Assembly (NCBI RefSeq): GCF_017876535.1
Contig: NZ_JAGIOF010000001.1
Coordinates: 1,612,001-1,676,000, forward strand
Source: Paeniglutamicibacter kerguelensis
GTDB lineage: Bacteria > Actinomycetota > Actinomycetes > Actinomycetales > Micrococcaceae
Reading direction: 5' to 3'
DNA: 64,000 nucleotides
Numbering within the stretch: the first letter of the stretch is position 1; every line of letters begins with the position of its first letter. The position numbers were made by a program, and so were the translations under genes. The notes under the pieces were generated by a model. That model was not told the origin of the DNA and ran no database searches. It saw nothing but the letters and a program-made list of their open reading frames with translations. Positions 16,731 to 26,097 of the stretch are shown here, piece by piece.

Positions 16731-17959
16731 ATGGAAATCCGGAGCGGATCCAGCAGCAGCCTGTCCCGGGCGCTCCAAACCGCGCCCAGCAGCGCTGCAT
16801 CCCCGTCCAGCCGGCCCGCCACCACGACGGTCGCCATCCGCGCCGCATCGGGCCACGTCGGGGGCCGGATGTCGGCAAAACGCCGCGCCACGGAGTCCGC
16901 CAGTCGCGCCCAGTAGCCGCCCAGGACAATGGCCTGCGGGTCGATCGACATGGCCAGGATCTGCAGGGCGCGGGCGATCCACCCGGCCGCGCCGTCCCAG
17001 GCCGCCAGGGCCAGGGGCTCGCCGGCCAGGACCCGGTCGGTGAGCTCGTCCAGCGCCGCTTCGAGCCCCCCTGCGACCAGCAGCGGCCCGAGGCCCGCCG
17101 CGTGCAGGACGGCGTCCGGCCCGGCAACCGTCACCAGGCAGCCGCGCTGGCCGCAGCCGCAGGGCTCGCCGTCGGGCACGAGCGGCACGTGCCCGAACGC
17201 CCCGGCCAGCCGGTGGGCGCCCTCGACGACCGTGCCGTTGAGGATGATCGCCCCGCCGATGCCCGAGTTGCTCTTCAGGTAGATCATATCCAGGGTGTCT
17301 TTGAGCCGGACGAGTTCGGCCGACGCCGCCAGCGGGGCGTCGGGCAGCAGCGCCGCGTCCGGGGGCATGCGGGGCTCGCGCTGCCGGAGCCCGCCCAGCA
17401 CGTCGACCGCTCCCCAGCCCAGATCCGTGTCCGCGATGACCACGGGAGGCTCGCCGCCCACCGGCGCGAAAACGACGACCGTCATGTCCGCCAACCGCCG
17501 GCCCAGGTCCTGGCACGCATCAAGGGTCCGCCCCAGGACGGAGGCCATGACGTCCAGGACGGGTTCGGGTTGCCCCATGGGCCGGCCGTGCTGCTCGGCA
17601 ATGCGCAGCAGCGGTTCGCCCGTGATCGTGGTGAGGAATCCGGTGACCCTGTCGGCGTCGAGCTGGAGGGCCAGGATCGCCACGTGGTCCGCGGCCAGGC
17701 TGAGCAGCGTCAGCGGCCTGCCCTTGCCGCGGGCGTTCTCTGGGGAGGCCTCGTGGATGATCGCGGCGTCAAGCAACACGGCGGCCAGCGCGGTCACCGA
17801 ACCACGGGTCAGGCCGGTGCCATCGGCGATTTGGCTGCGGGAGCTGGGTCCGTTTTCCAGCAGGTAGCGGGCCACGATGCTCAGGTTGTGCCGACGCACG
17901 TCCCCACTGACAAGTGTCCCTGCGGCCTCCGCGGTGGCGGAGGAACTTCGAAGTGCCAT
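16727..17959 (-). CDS. ROK-family transcriptional regulator
   Basis: 410 aa. An N-terminal winged helix (ARYLLENGPSSRSQIADGTGLTRGSVTALAAVL, residues ~28-62 in parts) precedes a ROK sugar-kinase-like domain with the zinc motif CGCGQRGC (~residue 255) and GAFGHVPLVPDGEPCG. Such proteins repress sugar catabolic genes and release DNA on binding a sugar. It lies directly upstream of the permease-esterase pair. Its own start appears leaderless: TAAACT at 17966-17971, then 6 nt, then ATG. Confidence 0.85.
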   Translation of the reverse strand: MALRSSSATAEAAGTLVSGDVRRHNLSIVARYLLENGPSSRSQIADGTGLTRGSVTALAAVLLDAAIIHEASPENARGKGRPLTLLSLAADHVAILALQLDADRVTGFLTTITGEPLLRIAEQHGRPMGQPEPVLDVMASVLGRTLDACQDLGRRLADMTVVVFAPVGGEPPVVIADTDLGWGAVDVLGGLRQREPRMPPDAALLPDAPLAASAELVRLKDTLDMIYLKSNSGIGGAIILNGTVVEGAHRLAGAFGHVPLVPDGEPCGCGQRGCLVTVAGPDAVLHAAGLGPLLVAGGLEAALDELTDRVLAGEPLALAAWDGAAGWIARALQILAMSIDPQAIVLGGYWARLADSVARRFADIRPPTWPDAARMATVVVAGRLDGDAALLGAVWSARDRLLLDPLRISI

Positions 17960-17965
17960 GGCCCG

Positions 17966-17971
17966 AGTTTA
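17966..17971 (-). promoter_or_regulatory. -10 box of the ROK gene (leaderless)
   Basis: TAAACT on the minus strand, 6 nt before the ATG at 17959. No Shine-Dalgarno is present. Confidence 0.5.
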
Positions 17972-17990
17972 GCCACAGGAGCGCCGAAAC

Positions 17991-18590
17991 CTACTCCCCG
18001 GATGACGGGGGCGGGGCCACGATGTCGATGAGTGAAACCAAATAGTCGATGTGGCCTGCCATGTCGATCCCCGGCTCCAGCATCCACTGCACCTGCAGGC
18101 CGTCGGCTACCGCAATGATGATTGCCGCCAATTTCTCCGCATCGCGGTCCGCGGCGAGGAGCCCGGCGGACTGCCGTTCCCGCAGCGTCTCGGCAAGGGT
18201 GACGCGGAAATCCCGGTATCGCCCCACGAAGAAATCATGGGCGGGATGGGCGGGGTCGCTGGCCGCGGCGGAGAGCGTTGCGTACAGCTGGACCAGCCCG
18301 GGCACCTCGGCGTTGTGTCGCATGACACCGCTGATTGTCTTGAACGGATCTCCGCCAACTTCATGCTGCGCGGCGAAGTCGTGTTCGTCGCGCTTCTTCA
18401 GAATGGCCGCCAGCAGGTCTTCCTTGGAGTCGAAGTAGTGCATCAACCCCGGCAGGCTCAGGCCACAGGACCGGGCAACCTCCCGCAGCGACGTGCCGCG
18501 GTATCCTTCCCGGGAAAAGATCGCCAGGGCCGTACGCAGAATTTCCTCGCGCTTGGCGACGCCTTTGGGATATGGGCCTTTCGGGGACAT
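17991..18590 (-). CDS. TetR/AcrR-family regulator
   Basis: 199 aa. The N-terminal HTH is typical (REEILRTALAIFSREGYRG, TSLREVARSCGLSLPGLMHYFDSKEDLLAA), followed by an all-helical ligand domain with WMLEPGIDM near the end. It is divergent from the PAP2-GH3 pair and a likely controller of it. TATGAT at 18598-18603, 7 nt before ATG 18590, suggests a leaderless transcript; an in-frame ATG at 18602 is an alternative. Confidence 0.85.
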   Translation of the reverse strand: MSPKGPYPKGVAKREEILRTALAIFSREGYRGTSLREVARSCGLSLPGLMHYFDSKEDLLAAILKKRDEHDFAAQHEVGGDPFKTISGVMRHNAEVPGLVQLYATLSAAASDPAHPAHDFFVGRYRDFRVTLAETLRERQSAGLLAADRDAEKLAAIIIAVADGLQVQWMLEPGIDMAGHIDYLVSLIDIVAPPPSSGE

Positions 18591-18597
18591 GCCCCCG

Positions 18598-18603
18598 ATC
18601 ATA
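18598..18603 (-). promoter_or_regulatory. -10 box of the TetR gene (leaderless)
   Basis: TATGAT on the minus strand, 7 nt before the ATG at 18590. Confidence 0.45.
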
Positions 18604-18833
18604 CAACACTGCGCCTTGGAGCCCTCCCCTTGTGCAACAAAACAGCTCAATGTATGTTTTTGCTAATCGCGCCCATGCGGCGCCCATCCGAAAGGACACG
18701 AGCCCATGAGGGTTTCACGCTCCGGGGACTCCCCGGCACCGCACCGCCAGGCAAACGACCGCCCCGCACTCGACGGCGCTGCCGCGGATGCCTGGGGCCC
18801 CCTGGCGACCAGGTCGCTGGGCTAGTGACAGCC

Positions 18834-19595
18834 ATGGAAGGGGCGCCCCACGAAACGCCCTCGGGGCGGGTCCGCCGCGACGCCTCGGTGCGCATTTTGG
18901 ACAACGGGCGCAGGAGATGGCAATGGCTTGCCAGTATGCTTTCCGTTGCCTTTGTCGTCATGATGCTGCTCGCACTGCTGCCGGCACCCGCGGCCCCGTT
19001 CTTCCAAGGCTTCGATGAGTGGTGGCACGCGCTCGTGGCCGGGCCCCCGGACTACCAACCCTCCGGCGCCGTCGCATGGCTCAATGCATTCGGCGGCCCG
19101 CCGGGCCTGGTAATGCTGCCCCTGCTCATCATTGGACTGCTCCTTGCCCGGCGGCGGTGGGCGGTCCTCTTCACCGTCCTGGTCTACATCGTGCCGATGC
19201 TCTTCGCGCAGCTGTTCAAGAACGTGGTGGACCGGCCCCGCCCGGAGAACCCGTTGGTGATGGTGGACCACGGATCGTTTCCCTCCGGACACGTCACCCT
19301 GACGGCGGCGCTCATGGTCATGTTCATCGCGCTGCTCTCCCCCGCGGTGCGGCGCTACTGGTCGCCGGTGGCCGTGGCCTTTGTGTTGGTCATGATTTGG
19401 AGCCGCACGTTCCTGGCGGCCCACTGGCTGAGCGACACCGTGGCCGGTGCCGTGCTGGGCGCCGGGGTGGCGCTGATGCTGTGGTGGCTGTGCGCTCCCC
19501 TGCTCGCCCGCGACGACGCCCGCCGCAACCAGCGCAAACTTGCAACGACTGTCCAGATGGCCAAACTCTCCAACACAAAGGAACCAACCCCATGA
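18834..19595 (+). CDS. PAP2-superfamily membrane phosphatase
   Basis: 253 aa, about six TM segments. All three PAP2 signatures are present: K-N-V-V-D-R-P-R-P (~residue 130), FPSGHVT (~150) and SRTFLAAHWLSD (~195). It should dephosphorylate a lipid or prenyl phosphate at the outer face of the membrane. The stop overlaps the beta-glucosidase ATG by 4 bp, and the RBS of that gene lies in its 3' end, so the genes are translationally coupled. Start could be ATG 18834 or GTG 18825. Confidence 0.85.
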   Translation: MEGAPHETPSGRVRRDASVRILDNGRRRWQWLASMLSVAFVVMMLLALLPAPAAPFFQGFDEWWHALVAGPPDYQPSGAVAWLNAFGGPPGLVMLPLLIIGLLLARRRWAVLFTVLVYIVPMLFAQLFKNVVDRPRPENPLVMVDHGSFPSGHVTLTAALMVMFIALLSPAVRRYWSPVAVAFVLVMIWSRTFLAAHWLSDTVAGAVLGAGVALMLWWLCAPLLARDDARRNQRKLATTVQMAKLSNTKEPTP

Positions 19596-21397
19596 TCGAT
19601 CCCCCGGCAACCAGCCCCGTTGATCCGGCCTTCCGCAACGCAGGCCTGCCCGTCACCAAGCGGGTCGAGAACCTGTTGTCCCAGATGACGCTGGAGGAAA
19701 AGGCGGGCCTGTTCTTCCACACCATGATCACCATCGGCGAGGACGGGGAACTGGCGGACGCCGATCCGGTCTTCGGCATCCCCTCCACCTCGGATCTGGT
19801 CGAAGGCCGCGGCATGACCCACTTCAACGTGTTCGGCGCCGCCGCCAGTGCCACCCAGATGGCGCTCTGGCACAACAAGTTGCAGGAGTTGGCCGGGGCC
19901 ACCCGTCTGGGAATTCCCGTCACGCTGTCCACCGACCCGCGGCACTCGTTCACGGAAAACCCCGGCACCGCGATGCTGGCGGGGCCGTTCTCCCAGTGGC
20001 CGGAACCCCTCGGCCTGGCGGCGATCGGTGACGCCGACCTGGTTGAGCGCTTCGGCGACATCGCCCGGCAGGAATACACAGCCGTCGGGCTGCGCGTTGC
20101 GCTGCACCCGCAGATCGACCTGGCCACCGAACCGCGCTGGGCTCGCCAGGTGGCGACCTTCGGCGAGGACGCGGAACTGACCGGGAAGCTGGCGGCCGCC
20201 TACATCCGCGGCTTCCAGGGAGAGTCCCTAGGCCCGGATTCCGTGGCCACCATGACCAAGCACTTCCCCGGAGGCGGCCCCCAGAAGGACGGGGAAGACC
20301 CACACTTCGCCTACGGCCGCGAACAGGTCTACCCCGGGAACAACTTCGAGCACCACCTACTGCCGTTCGAGGCCGCGTTCGACGCGGGCAGCAGCCAGAT
20401 CATGCCCTACTACGGCATGCCCGTGGGCACCGAGTACGACGAGGTCGGCTTCGGCTTCAACAAGTCCGTGATCACCGGCCTGCTGCGCGAGCGCTACACG
20501 TTCGACGGCGTCGTCTGCACCGACTGGGGCCTGCTCAGCGACGCGGTCATCGCCGGTGAGCCCTTCCCCGCCCGGGCCTGGGGCGTGGAACACCTCTCCA
20601 CCCGGGAGCGCATGCTGGCCGTGCTCAACGCCGGGGCCGACCAGTTCGGCGGCGAAGCCATCCCGGAGCTCTTGGTCGACCTGGTCCGCAGCGGGAAAAT
20701 CAGCGAGGAGCGGATCGACGTGTCCGCCCGGCGGCTGCTGCGCGAGAAGTTTGTGCTCGGGCTGTTCGACTCCCCGCTGGTCGACGTCGAGCGGGCCGAG
20801 GCAATCGTCGGCAACACGGAGTTCCGGGCCGCGGGCGAGGCCGCCCAGCGCGCATCGTTCACTCTGCTGGCCAACGGGACCGATGCCGCCGGGGCACCGA
20901 TCCTGCCCTTGTCCCGCGGCATCAAGGTCTACCTGCAGGGCGTCTCCGCGGAGGCGGCGGCGGGCTACGGAAAGGTGGTCGATTCCCCGGAGGAGGCCGA
21001 CGTCGCCATCGTGCGCCTGCAGGCGCCGTACGAGCAGCGGGAAACCATGTTCGAGAACTTCTTCCACGCCGGCTCCCTCGACTACCCGGCGGAGCAGCTT
21101 GAAGGCCTGGTCGCACTGTGCGGCATGGTGCCGACGGTGATCGACGTGTTCCTGGACCGACCGGCGATTCTCACTCCGCTGGTCGGCGAGGCAGCTGCCA
21201 TCACCGCCAACTTCGGCGCCGGCAGCCACGCATTGCTCGACGTGCTCTTTGGCGTGGCCGACCCGCGGGGCAGGCTGCCCATGGACCTGCCGCGCTCCAT
21301 GGACGCCGTGCAGGCAAGCCTTCCGGACGTGCCGTTTGACACCGCCGACCCCCTGTTCAGGTTCGGCCACGGCCTGGGCTTCAGCACCGGGTCCTAG
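19592..21397 (+). CDS. GH3-family beta-glucosidase
   Basis: 601 aa glycoside hydrolase family 3, no signal peptide, so intracellular. The barrel domain has GIPVTLSTDPRH, ATMTKHFPGGGP (substrate-binding KH) and the nucleophile Asp in VVCTDWGLL (~residue 310); the second domain follows from ~residue 430. AAAGGA precedes the ATG by 9 nt. Coupled to the PAP2 gene and ending in a strong hairpin. With the nearby permease, esterase and ROK regulator it suggests use of beta-glycosides, perhaps acylated. Confidence 0.9.
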   Translation: MIDPPATSPVDPAFRNAGLPVTKRVENLLSQMTLEEKAGLFFHTMITIGEDGELADADPVFGIPSTSDLVEGRGMTHFNVFGAAASATQMALWHNKLQELAGATRLGIPVTLSTDPRHSFTENPGTAMLAGPFSQWPEPLGLAAIGDADLVERFGDIARQEYTAVGLRVALHPQIDLATEPRWARQVATFGEDAELTGKLAAAYIRGFQGESLGPDSVATMTKHFPGGGPQKDGEDPHFAYGREQVYPGNNFEHHLLPFEAAFDAGSSQIMPYYGMPVGTEYDEVGFGFNKSVITGLLRERYTFDGVVCTDWGLLSDAVIAGEPFPARAWGVEHLSTRERMLAVLNAGADQFGGEAIPELLVDLVRSGKISEERIDVSARRLLREKFVLGLFDSPLVDVERAEAIVGNTEFRAAGEAAQRASFTLLANGTDAAGAPILPLSRGIKVYLQGVSAEAAAGYGKVVDSPEEADVAIVRLQAPYEQRETMFENFFHAGSLDYPAEQLEGLVALCGMVPTVIDVFLDRPAILTPLVGEAAAITANFGAGSHALLDVLFGVADPRGRLPMDLPRSMDAVQASLPDVPFDTADPLFRFGHGLGFSTGS

Positions 21398-21433
21398 CAG
21401 GACACCCGGCGCCGGCGACTTCCGTTTCGATGC

Positions 21434-21481
21434 CGGCCCGCTCGCGTCCCCGTCAACACCTCCGGGGACGCGAGCGGGCCG
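21434..21481. terminator. Terminator after the GH3 gene
   Basis: 18-bp perfect arms (21434-21451 and 21464-21481), 12-nt loop, 37 bp past the stop and facing the convergent YbdK-like gene. Confidence 0.75.
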
Positions 21482-21551
21482 CATGCCAAAGGCGGCGGAC
21501 ACCAACGTGAAACCCCGCTTACTCGGCGCAGCACCGAACACCGGGCAAGCG

Positions 21552-22637
21552 CTAAAGCAGGAGCGCCGATGCCGCGTAGTCCAAAAGCCCAGGCATCCCG
21601 ACGTCAGCATGTACCCGCCGCAGGCGTTGGGCTCCCGTGCCGTTCTCGAACAGTCCGGCCAACCCGCGTTCGACGAATGACAAGTCTCCGTGGCGGGAAA
21701 GCACCGGTTCAATTCTCGCCATGAGGACACCCACGATTTCTTCGGCAGGGCGGCTCTCCCCGTCGCCCGGGTCGATCAACTCGCCGCCCAGCCCGTCGCG
21801 GGCGGCTTTCCACAGGGCGATATCCAGCATCTCGGGATCCGCCACGCCATCGGGTTGGGCAGGATCCTCGAGTTCGGCACCGACCACGGCACGAATCAAC
21901 AACGCAATCAGCACCGAATCCTTGGCTTCAAGTTGGGTGTCCGAGGCCCGCACCTCGATGGTCGGGTAGGTGTCGGAAAGCCGGGCGGCCCATGCGATGT
22001 GGCCGCAGTCAAGAACGACATCGGTGGCGAGCATTCGCTTAAGCCGCAGGTCGTAGTCGTTGATACCGGCGAAGCACGGCGGGATTCCCTGCACCGACCA
22101 CCGGCGGTAGTGGATGGTCCGCCAGCTGGCGAAGCCGCTGTCGCGCCCCCGCCACATCGGGGAATTCCCGCCGATAGCGGTGAACAGCGGCAGCCACGGA
22201 CGCAGGGAATTCAGAACCCTCACCCCGGCTGCCCGGTCCGGCACCTCGACATGCACATGCAGTCCATTGACATATTGGTCATCGACGATCCCCGCGGCAC
22301 GGGCCGCCATGTCTCGGTAGCGCGGAGTGTCGGCCACCGTGGCAGGATGCTCGGGGACCACGGGTGCGGTGCCGATCCCCACCGCCCGGAACCCCAGCGA
22401 CTCGGCTCCCGTTGCCAATGCCCGCCGATACCCCTGCAGTGACTCCAAGGCCTGCTTCGCGTTGGTGCAGATGGGCGTGGCACTCTCAGTCTGGCAGGAG
22501 AGCAGCTCCCTGCTGGTGCTGCTTCCACCGCCTTCGATGTTCATAAGGGCCGCAACGGCACTCTCGTCCGGGACTGCGGGCAGGCCCGTTTGGGCGTCCA
22601 CGAGGAGGAACTCCTCTTCTATGCCGAATCTACGCAC
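21552..22637 (-). CDS. Carboxylate-amine ligase, GCS2 (YbdK) family
   Basis: 361 aa with the opening FGIEEEFLLVD, the Mg-ATP binding Glu cluster of GCS2-type glutamate-cysteine ligases, then QYVNGLHVHVEVPD and PTIEVRASDTQ. YbdK-type proteins have weak gamma-glutamylcysteine ligase activity in vitro; the true substrate is usually unknown. GTG start at 22637 is set by GAGGAG 9 nt upstream. It stands alone between convergent terminators and the K+ channel gene. Confidence 0.85.
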   Translation of the reverse strand: MRRFGIEEEFLLVDAQTGLPAVPDESAVAALMNIEGGGSSTSRELLSCQTESATPICTNAKQALESLQGYRRALATGAESLGFRAVGIGTAPVVPEHPATVADTPRYRDMAARAAGIVDDQYVNGLHVHVEVPDRAAGVRVLNSLRPWLPLFTAIGGNSPMWRGRDSGFASWRTIHYRRWSVQGIPPCFAGINDYDLRLKRMLATDVVLDCGHIAWAARLSDTYPTIEVRASDTQLEAKDSVLIALLIRAVVGAELEDPAQPDGVADPEMLDIALWKAARDGLGGELIDPGDGESRPAEEIVGVLMARIEPVLSRHGDLSFVERGLAGLFENGTGAQRLRRVHADVGMPGLLDYAASALLL

Positions 22638-22788
22638 GTCGTATTCTCCTCAAGACGATCCTTCCTTTGCCGCAGCGCTTCGCAGCGGCATTTCGGGTGG
22701 CTGCCGCCGAGTGTCCTCGAACGACGTTGCCGGCCAATGACTCCAAGCGAGGGACGTTCCCTAGCCCGTTGGTGCGACCCGCCACAAT

Positions 22789-23343
22789 TTACGGTTTTTG
22801 GCCCAGCCCCTTCTTGGCGGCGTAAAAGGCGACCTTCGCAATCATGACCAGTACGCCGATTCCTGCCATCATCTGGATGGCCACGAGCACTCGGGTCAAT
22901 TGCGTCACGGGCACAATGTCGCCGAAGCCGACGGTGGCGAAAGTGCTGGACGTGAAGTAGAGGGCGTCCACCCTGTCCAGGCGCTCGCTAAACGACGACG
23001 GATCCGTCGTAGACAAGGACAAATACAGCAAGGCGAATAGGAGCAGGAACGCTACCACGCATTCCACCACCGCCTCCACCGCTCGGACCTGCGGAACGCC
23101 GGCGGCAACCACGATGCGGACCTGCAGTCCCAGCACCACCAGAAACACCAAACTCACCACGGTTAGCCGGACCCATGCTGCAAGGGGATCGACTTCATTG
23201 AACCCGTCGACGGGTATCAGGAAATACAGCAGCATCCCTGCCGTCAGTACGAGGACTAGCCTCACGACCGCTAGGAGCGTGACTTGGATCCTTCGGGTCC
23301 TATCCAGATCTTTGAAATCGATCTGGGCCTTCCGTCGTGCCAT
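22789..23343 (-). CDS. Potassium channel family protein
   Basis: 184 aa with four hydrophobic segments; the last two flank a pore loop with the filter TVGFGD (FTSSTFATVGFGDIVP). No cytoplasmic RCK domain. GAGGA lies ~9 nt before the ATG. The minus-strand neighbours upstream are the SHOCT and lipoprotein genes, so ion flux and envelope functions are clustered here. Confidence 0.85.
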   Translation of the reverse strand: MARRKAQIDFKDLDRTRRIQVTLLAVVRLVLVLTAGMLLYFLIPVDGFNEVDPLAAWVRLTVVSLVFLVVLGLQVRIVVAAGVPQVRAVEAVVECVVAFLLLFALLYLSLSTTDPSSFSERLDRVDALYFTSSTFATVGFGDIVPVTQLTRVLVAIQMMAGIGVLVMIAKVAFYAAKKGLGQKP

Positions 23344-23518
23344 GATTTGTCCTCACTCTCCGGAGTCGTGTCGCGTCCTGACGCTGTGGTCCGTGGAACG
23401 GGCGGCCTCCAAGATACGGTCTTGGAGGCCGGTGTTGGACGAACCGGTTTTCGCGGGTGGTTTTTGGTTTACGGTGTCGGCTCCGTATCGGGTGCCAGCC
23501 CGCTACATGCTGCACCTG

Positions 23519-23887
23519 TCAGGTCAACGCCCCTTCCTTGATGAGTTCGTATTCCTCGGACGTGATGCTCCCTGCGTCGAGCAAGGCACGCGCCTTCGTT
23601 ATCGCGTCGCCGGGGCTCTCCCCCGCGGCTGGGTGGACATGATGGGCCTGTGTATACCGCTGGTTTCTCTCCGCCATGCCGGCGCCGCGTGCGATCAGGT
23701 ATGCGAGGCTGCCAACGATCGGCAGGAACACCAACCCGATAATCCACAATGCCTTGAACCAGCCATTGAGCATCTTGTCCCTGAAGAGGTCTCCCACGAT
23801 CCAAAAGAGGACGCCAACGAACGCGATAACCAGGTAAAACCAGAACGTAAACCAAAGCAGGTCCCAAAAATTCTCCCAGAAGTCCAT
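23519..23887 (-). CDS. PLDc_N / SHOCT two-domain membrane protein, copy 1
   Basis: 122 aa. A Trp/Phe-rich N terminus and two TM segments (FYLVIAFVGVLFWIVGDLF, IIGLVFLPIVGSLAYLIARG) form a phospholipase-D-nuclease-N-terminal (PLDc_N) type anchor. The C terminus is a SHOCT motif (ITKARALLDAGSITSEEYELIKEGAL). AAGGAA precedes the ATG. It lies 130 bp downstream of the lipoprotein gene at 24018. A closely related copy is at 26779 in the opposite orientation. Confidence 0.8.
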   Translation of the reverse strand: MDFWENFWDLLWFTFWFYLVIAFVGVLFWIVGDLFRDKMLNGWFKALWIIGLVFLPIVGSLAYLIARGAGMAERNQRYTQAHHVHPAAGESPGDAITKARALLDAGSITSEEYELIKEGALT

Positions 23888-24017
23888 TCTCGTTCCTTCA
23901 AATCAGGTGCCCATGGAGCGGTGCATAGCGGTCGGTCATCGGAGGCTGTCCCCGTGCAGGTGGAACATCCGATTCCCGCTCAGAGGCACGTCGGCGGGCT
24001 GCCGGCAACCGGTGAAG

Positions 24018-24443
24018 CTAACACTTCAGTTCACTTCGCAGCGAGTCAAGGGCAGTGCCAACGTCGTTTGCCTCGGTCCGCAGGGAGTCAATCGCGACCG
24101 GCACCTTGGTGTCGTCAGGCACCGACTCGACGGCGGAACGGAACTCGCCCAGGCTGGACTCGAGTTCGTTCATGCGATCCTGTGCCACATTCTCGGCTTC
24201 CGCCAACAGTGAGTCATAGGCGTCGCTGACCTTGTCACGCGCCGTTTGAAGTTCTTCGATGGTCGCTTCCGGAGTCAGTGCGTTCCTGAACTCCACCAGT
24301 GCCGACGACATGTTGTTTGCAGCTGTGCAGGCTTGCGAAACATTCTCCTCCGGGCTTGTGGAGGTGCAACCGCCCAGGGCAAGACCGATTGCTGCAGCGC
24401 CGAGTACCGTGGCGCCAAAAAAGGTTGGATGCTTGCGTCTCAT
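24018..24443 (-). CDS. Helical lipoprotein, copy 1
   Basis: 141 aa. A signal peptide ends in the lipobox LALGGC. The mature protein is predicted all-helical, with conserved Cys near its start (SQAC) and Cys as its last residue (SELKC), so the two ends may be disulfide-linked outside the cell. It is collinear without obvious gaps with the lipoprotein at 26098 (shared: LTPEAT/LTPDAT, ARDKV, VAQ-(D/E)-R, VESV, LKC). RBS AGGAGGG precedes ATG 24443. Function unknown. Confidence 0.75.
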   Translation of the reverse strand: MRRKHPTFFGATVLGAAAIGLALGGCTSTSPEENVSQACTAANNMSSALVEFRNALTPEATIEELQTARDKVSDAYDSLLAEAENVAQDRMNELESSLGEFRSAVESVPDDTKVPVAIDSLRTEANDVGTALDSLRSELKC

Positions 24444-24803
24444 GACCCTCCTCTCGGGAACCGCAATTCGGGGAGCAGCATTGCCGATCCCCGAATTGTG
24501 GTATATCCCACTATGCGACGTGATCCGGCTTGGCGCGCCACACATATTGGATGACTTTTGCCGCACCACGGAAAACTTCGTGCAAGCCTGCTTGCACGTG
24601 TTCCGCCCGGCAGCCTGCGTCTTTGCCAAATTCGCGACGTCGCGACCGGCGGCCACGACGTCGCGGTTTTCGTTCGGTTTCGGCCGCCGCCCCTCGACCC
24701 CGGCAGCGCGGCGGCGGCCACCCGCTGCCGCGCTTTATCACCCGACACAGGTGATTCACTGAAAGTCGTTCCGTGCTGTGATAGTTGTTGGAAAGGATTA
24801 CTC
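24444..24803. other. Divergent control region, no gene
   Basis: 360 bp between the minus-strand lipoprotein and the plus-strand amidotransferase. It holds a 9-bp inverted repeat (ATTCGGGGA ... TCCCCGAAT, about 24474-24503) and a GC-rich stretch. Promoters for both sides should lie here but I see no clear -10 box. Confidence 0.4.
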
Positions 24804-25634
24804 ATGTGCCGCTGGCTTGCATACTCTGGTTCCCCCGTGAACCTTCAGGACCTTTTGTACGGACCCGAGCACTCGCTCGTGGTGCAAAGCAAACACTCCA
24901 CCATGGGCGCCGAAACGACGAATGGCGACGGCTTCGGTGTCGGTTGGTATTCGGCCTCGCCCCGCCCCGGCGTGTTCCACAGCGCGGAGCCCGCCTGGAA
25001 CGATCGGAACCTGCGGGAGCTTTCTGCCCAGGCCCATTCAGGCCGCGTTTTTGCCCACATCCGCGCTTCCACCGGTTCCGCGGTCCAGCAGACAAATTGC
25101 CATCCCTTCCGGCACGATCGTTGGTTGTGGATGCACAACGGGCTCATAACCGACTTCTCGCGGGTGAAACGCGATCTGACCCTGGCTGTAGACCCGGAAT
25201 TGTTCCCTCAAATCGAGGGTTCCACGGATTCGGAGTTGTTCTTCTACTTGGCCCTGACCTTTGGCCTGGCTCGGGATCCGCTTGCAGCGGTTGCCTCGGC
25301 TGTCGGTTTCATTGAACAGACAGGGCACCAGCACGGAATCGAGTACCCCATCCAGATGACGGTGGCGACCACCGATGGGGAATCGACGTGGGCCTTCCGC
25401 TATTCCAGCGCGGGCAAGTCACGTTCGTTGTACTGCAGCACGGACATTACGGCGCTTCGCACCCTGCATCCTGCCAATGAACTGCTGGGAAAACTCTCGG
25501 ATGACGCGCGTTTGGTGGTTTCCGAGCCGCTGGGATCCATGGAGGGTGCTTGGCACGAGGTTCCCGAGTCTTCAAGCCTGCTGGTGCACGGCGCGACGAT
25601 CGAGCTTGCGCCTTTTTCCCCCATCGTGAACTGA
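24804..25634 (+). CDS. Class II glutamine amidotransferase (EgtC/YafJ-like)
   Basis: 276 aa. The catalytic Cys is residue 2 (MCRWLAYSG), followed by GDGFGVGWY, FAHIRASTGSAVQQTNCHPF and the HNG loop (WMHNGLI) of Ntn-type glutaminases. No synthetase domain is attached, so it either hydrolyses a gamma-glutamyl amide itself or works with a partner. GGAAAGGA precedes ATG 24804. It sits between the two inverted lipoprotein/SHOCT pairs. A second, diverged enzyme of this class is at 38012. Confidence 0.85.
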   Translation: MCRWLAYSGSPVNLQDLLYGPEHSLVVQSKHSTMGAETTNGDGFGVGWYSASPRPGVFHSAEPAWNDRNLRELSAQAHSGRVFAHIRASTGSAVQQTNCHPFRHDRWLWMHNGLITDFSRVKRDLTLAVDPELFPQIEGSTDSELFFYLALTFGLARDPLAAVASAVGFIEQTGHQHGIEYPIQMTVATTDGESTWAFRYSSAGKSRSLYCSTDITALRTLHPANELLGKLSDDARLVVSEPLGSMEGAWHEVPESSSLLVHGATIELAPFSPIVN

Positions 25635-26097
25635 CTACCCTTGCGGTGTTGTTCCGCCCGCGAGCCGCCCCGCTTCACGGAAAGCTTTACCAGGGTGAAA
25701 CAACCCGGTCCGGGGCTCCTCGATTGACTCCGGTTGATGGAATTTCTGGTTCCTGTGCAGCACGGGTTTTGCCGTGGGCGCTCAATGTCGAACCGATTCC
25801 CACGGGTGTGCTGCGGCAGCACGCCGTCGCGACGATCTCTTCTTGTGATGATCAACACCCATGGCCGGTCGGTCCTGGCCTCCATGGCATCAGGTTCCGG
25901 ATGATTCACGGCAAGACTCCCCCGGATGCCGTCCATATCCCTGTAGGCCTACTTGCTCCTGAGAAGGTGATGCCCGACAGGAATCTCACCTATGCCGGGT
26001 GACGCGCCGGTTGGCAGTACCGGCGGATACTTCGAGACACAAGAACACGGGAACCAGTAGCGAAGCTTCCCGTATCTGTTGTTCAAAGGAGAACCCA
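25635..26097. other. Intergenic, no supported gene
   Basis: 460 bp between the amidotransferase and the second lipoprotein. Long frames on both strands lack ribosome sites and family features. Nothing recognisable was found. Confidence 0.4.

Noticed and set aside
21552..25634. Ergothioneine-type cluster (GCS2 ligase plus EgtC-like amidotransferase)
   Set aside because: No EgtB or EgtD homologue is present, the two genes are on opposite strands with unrelated genes between, and both belong to broad families.
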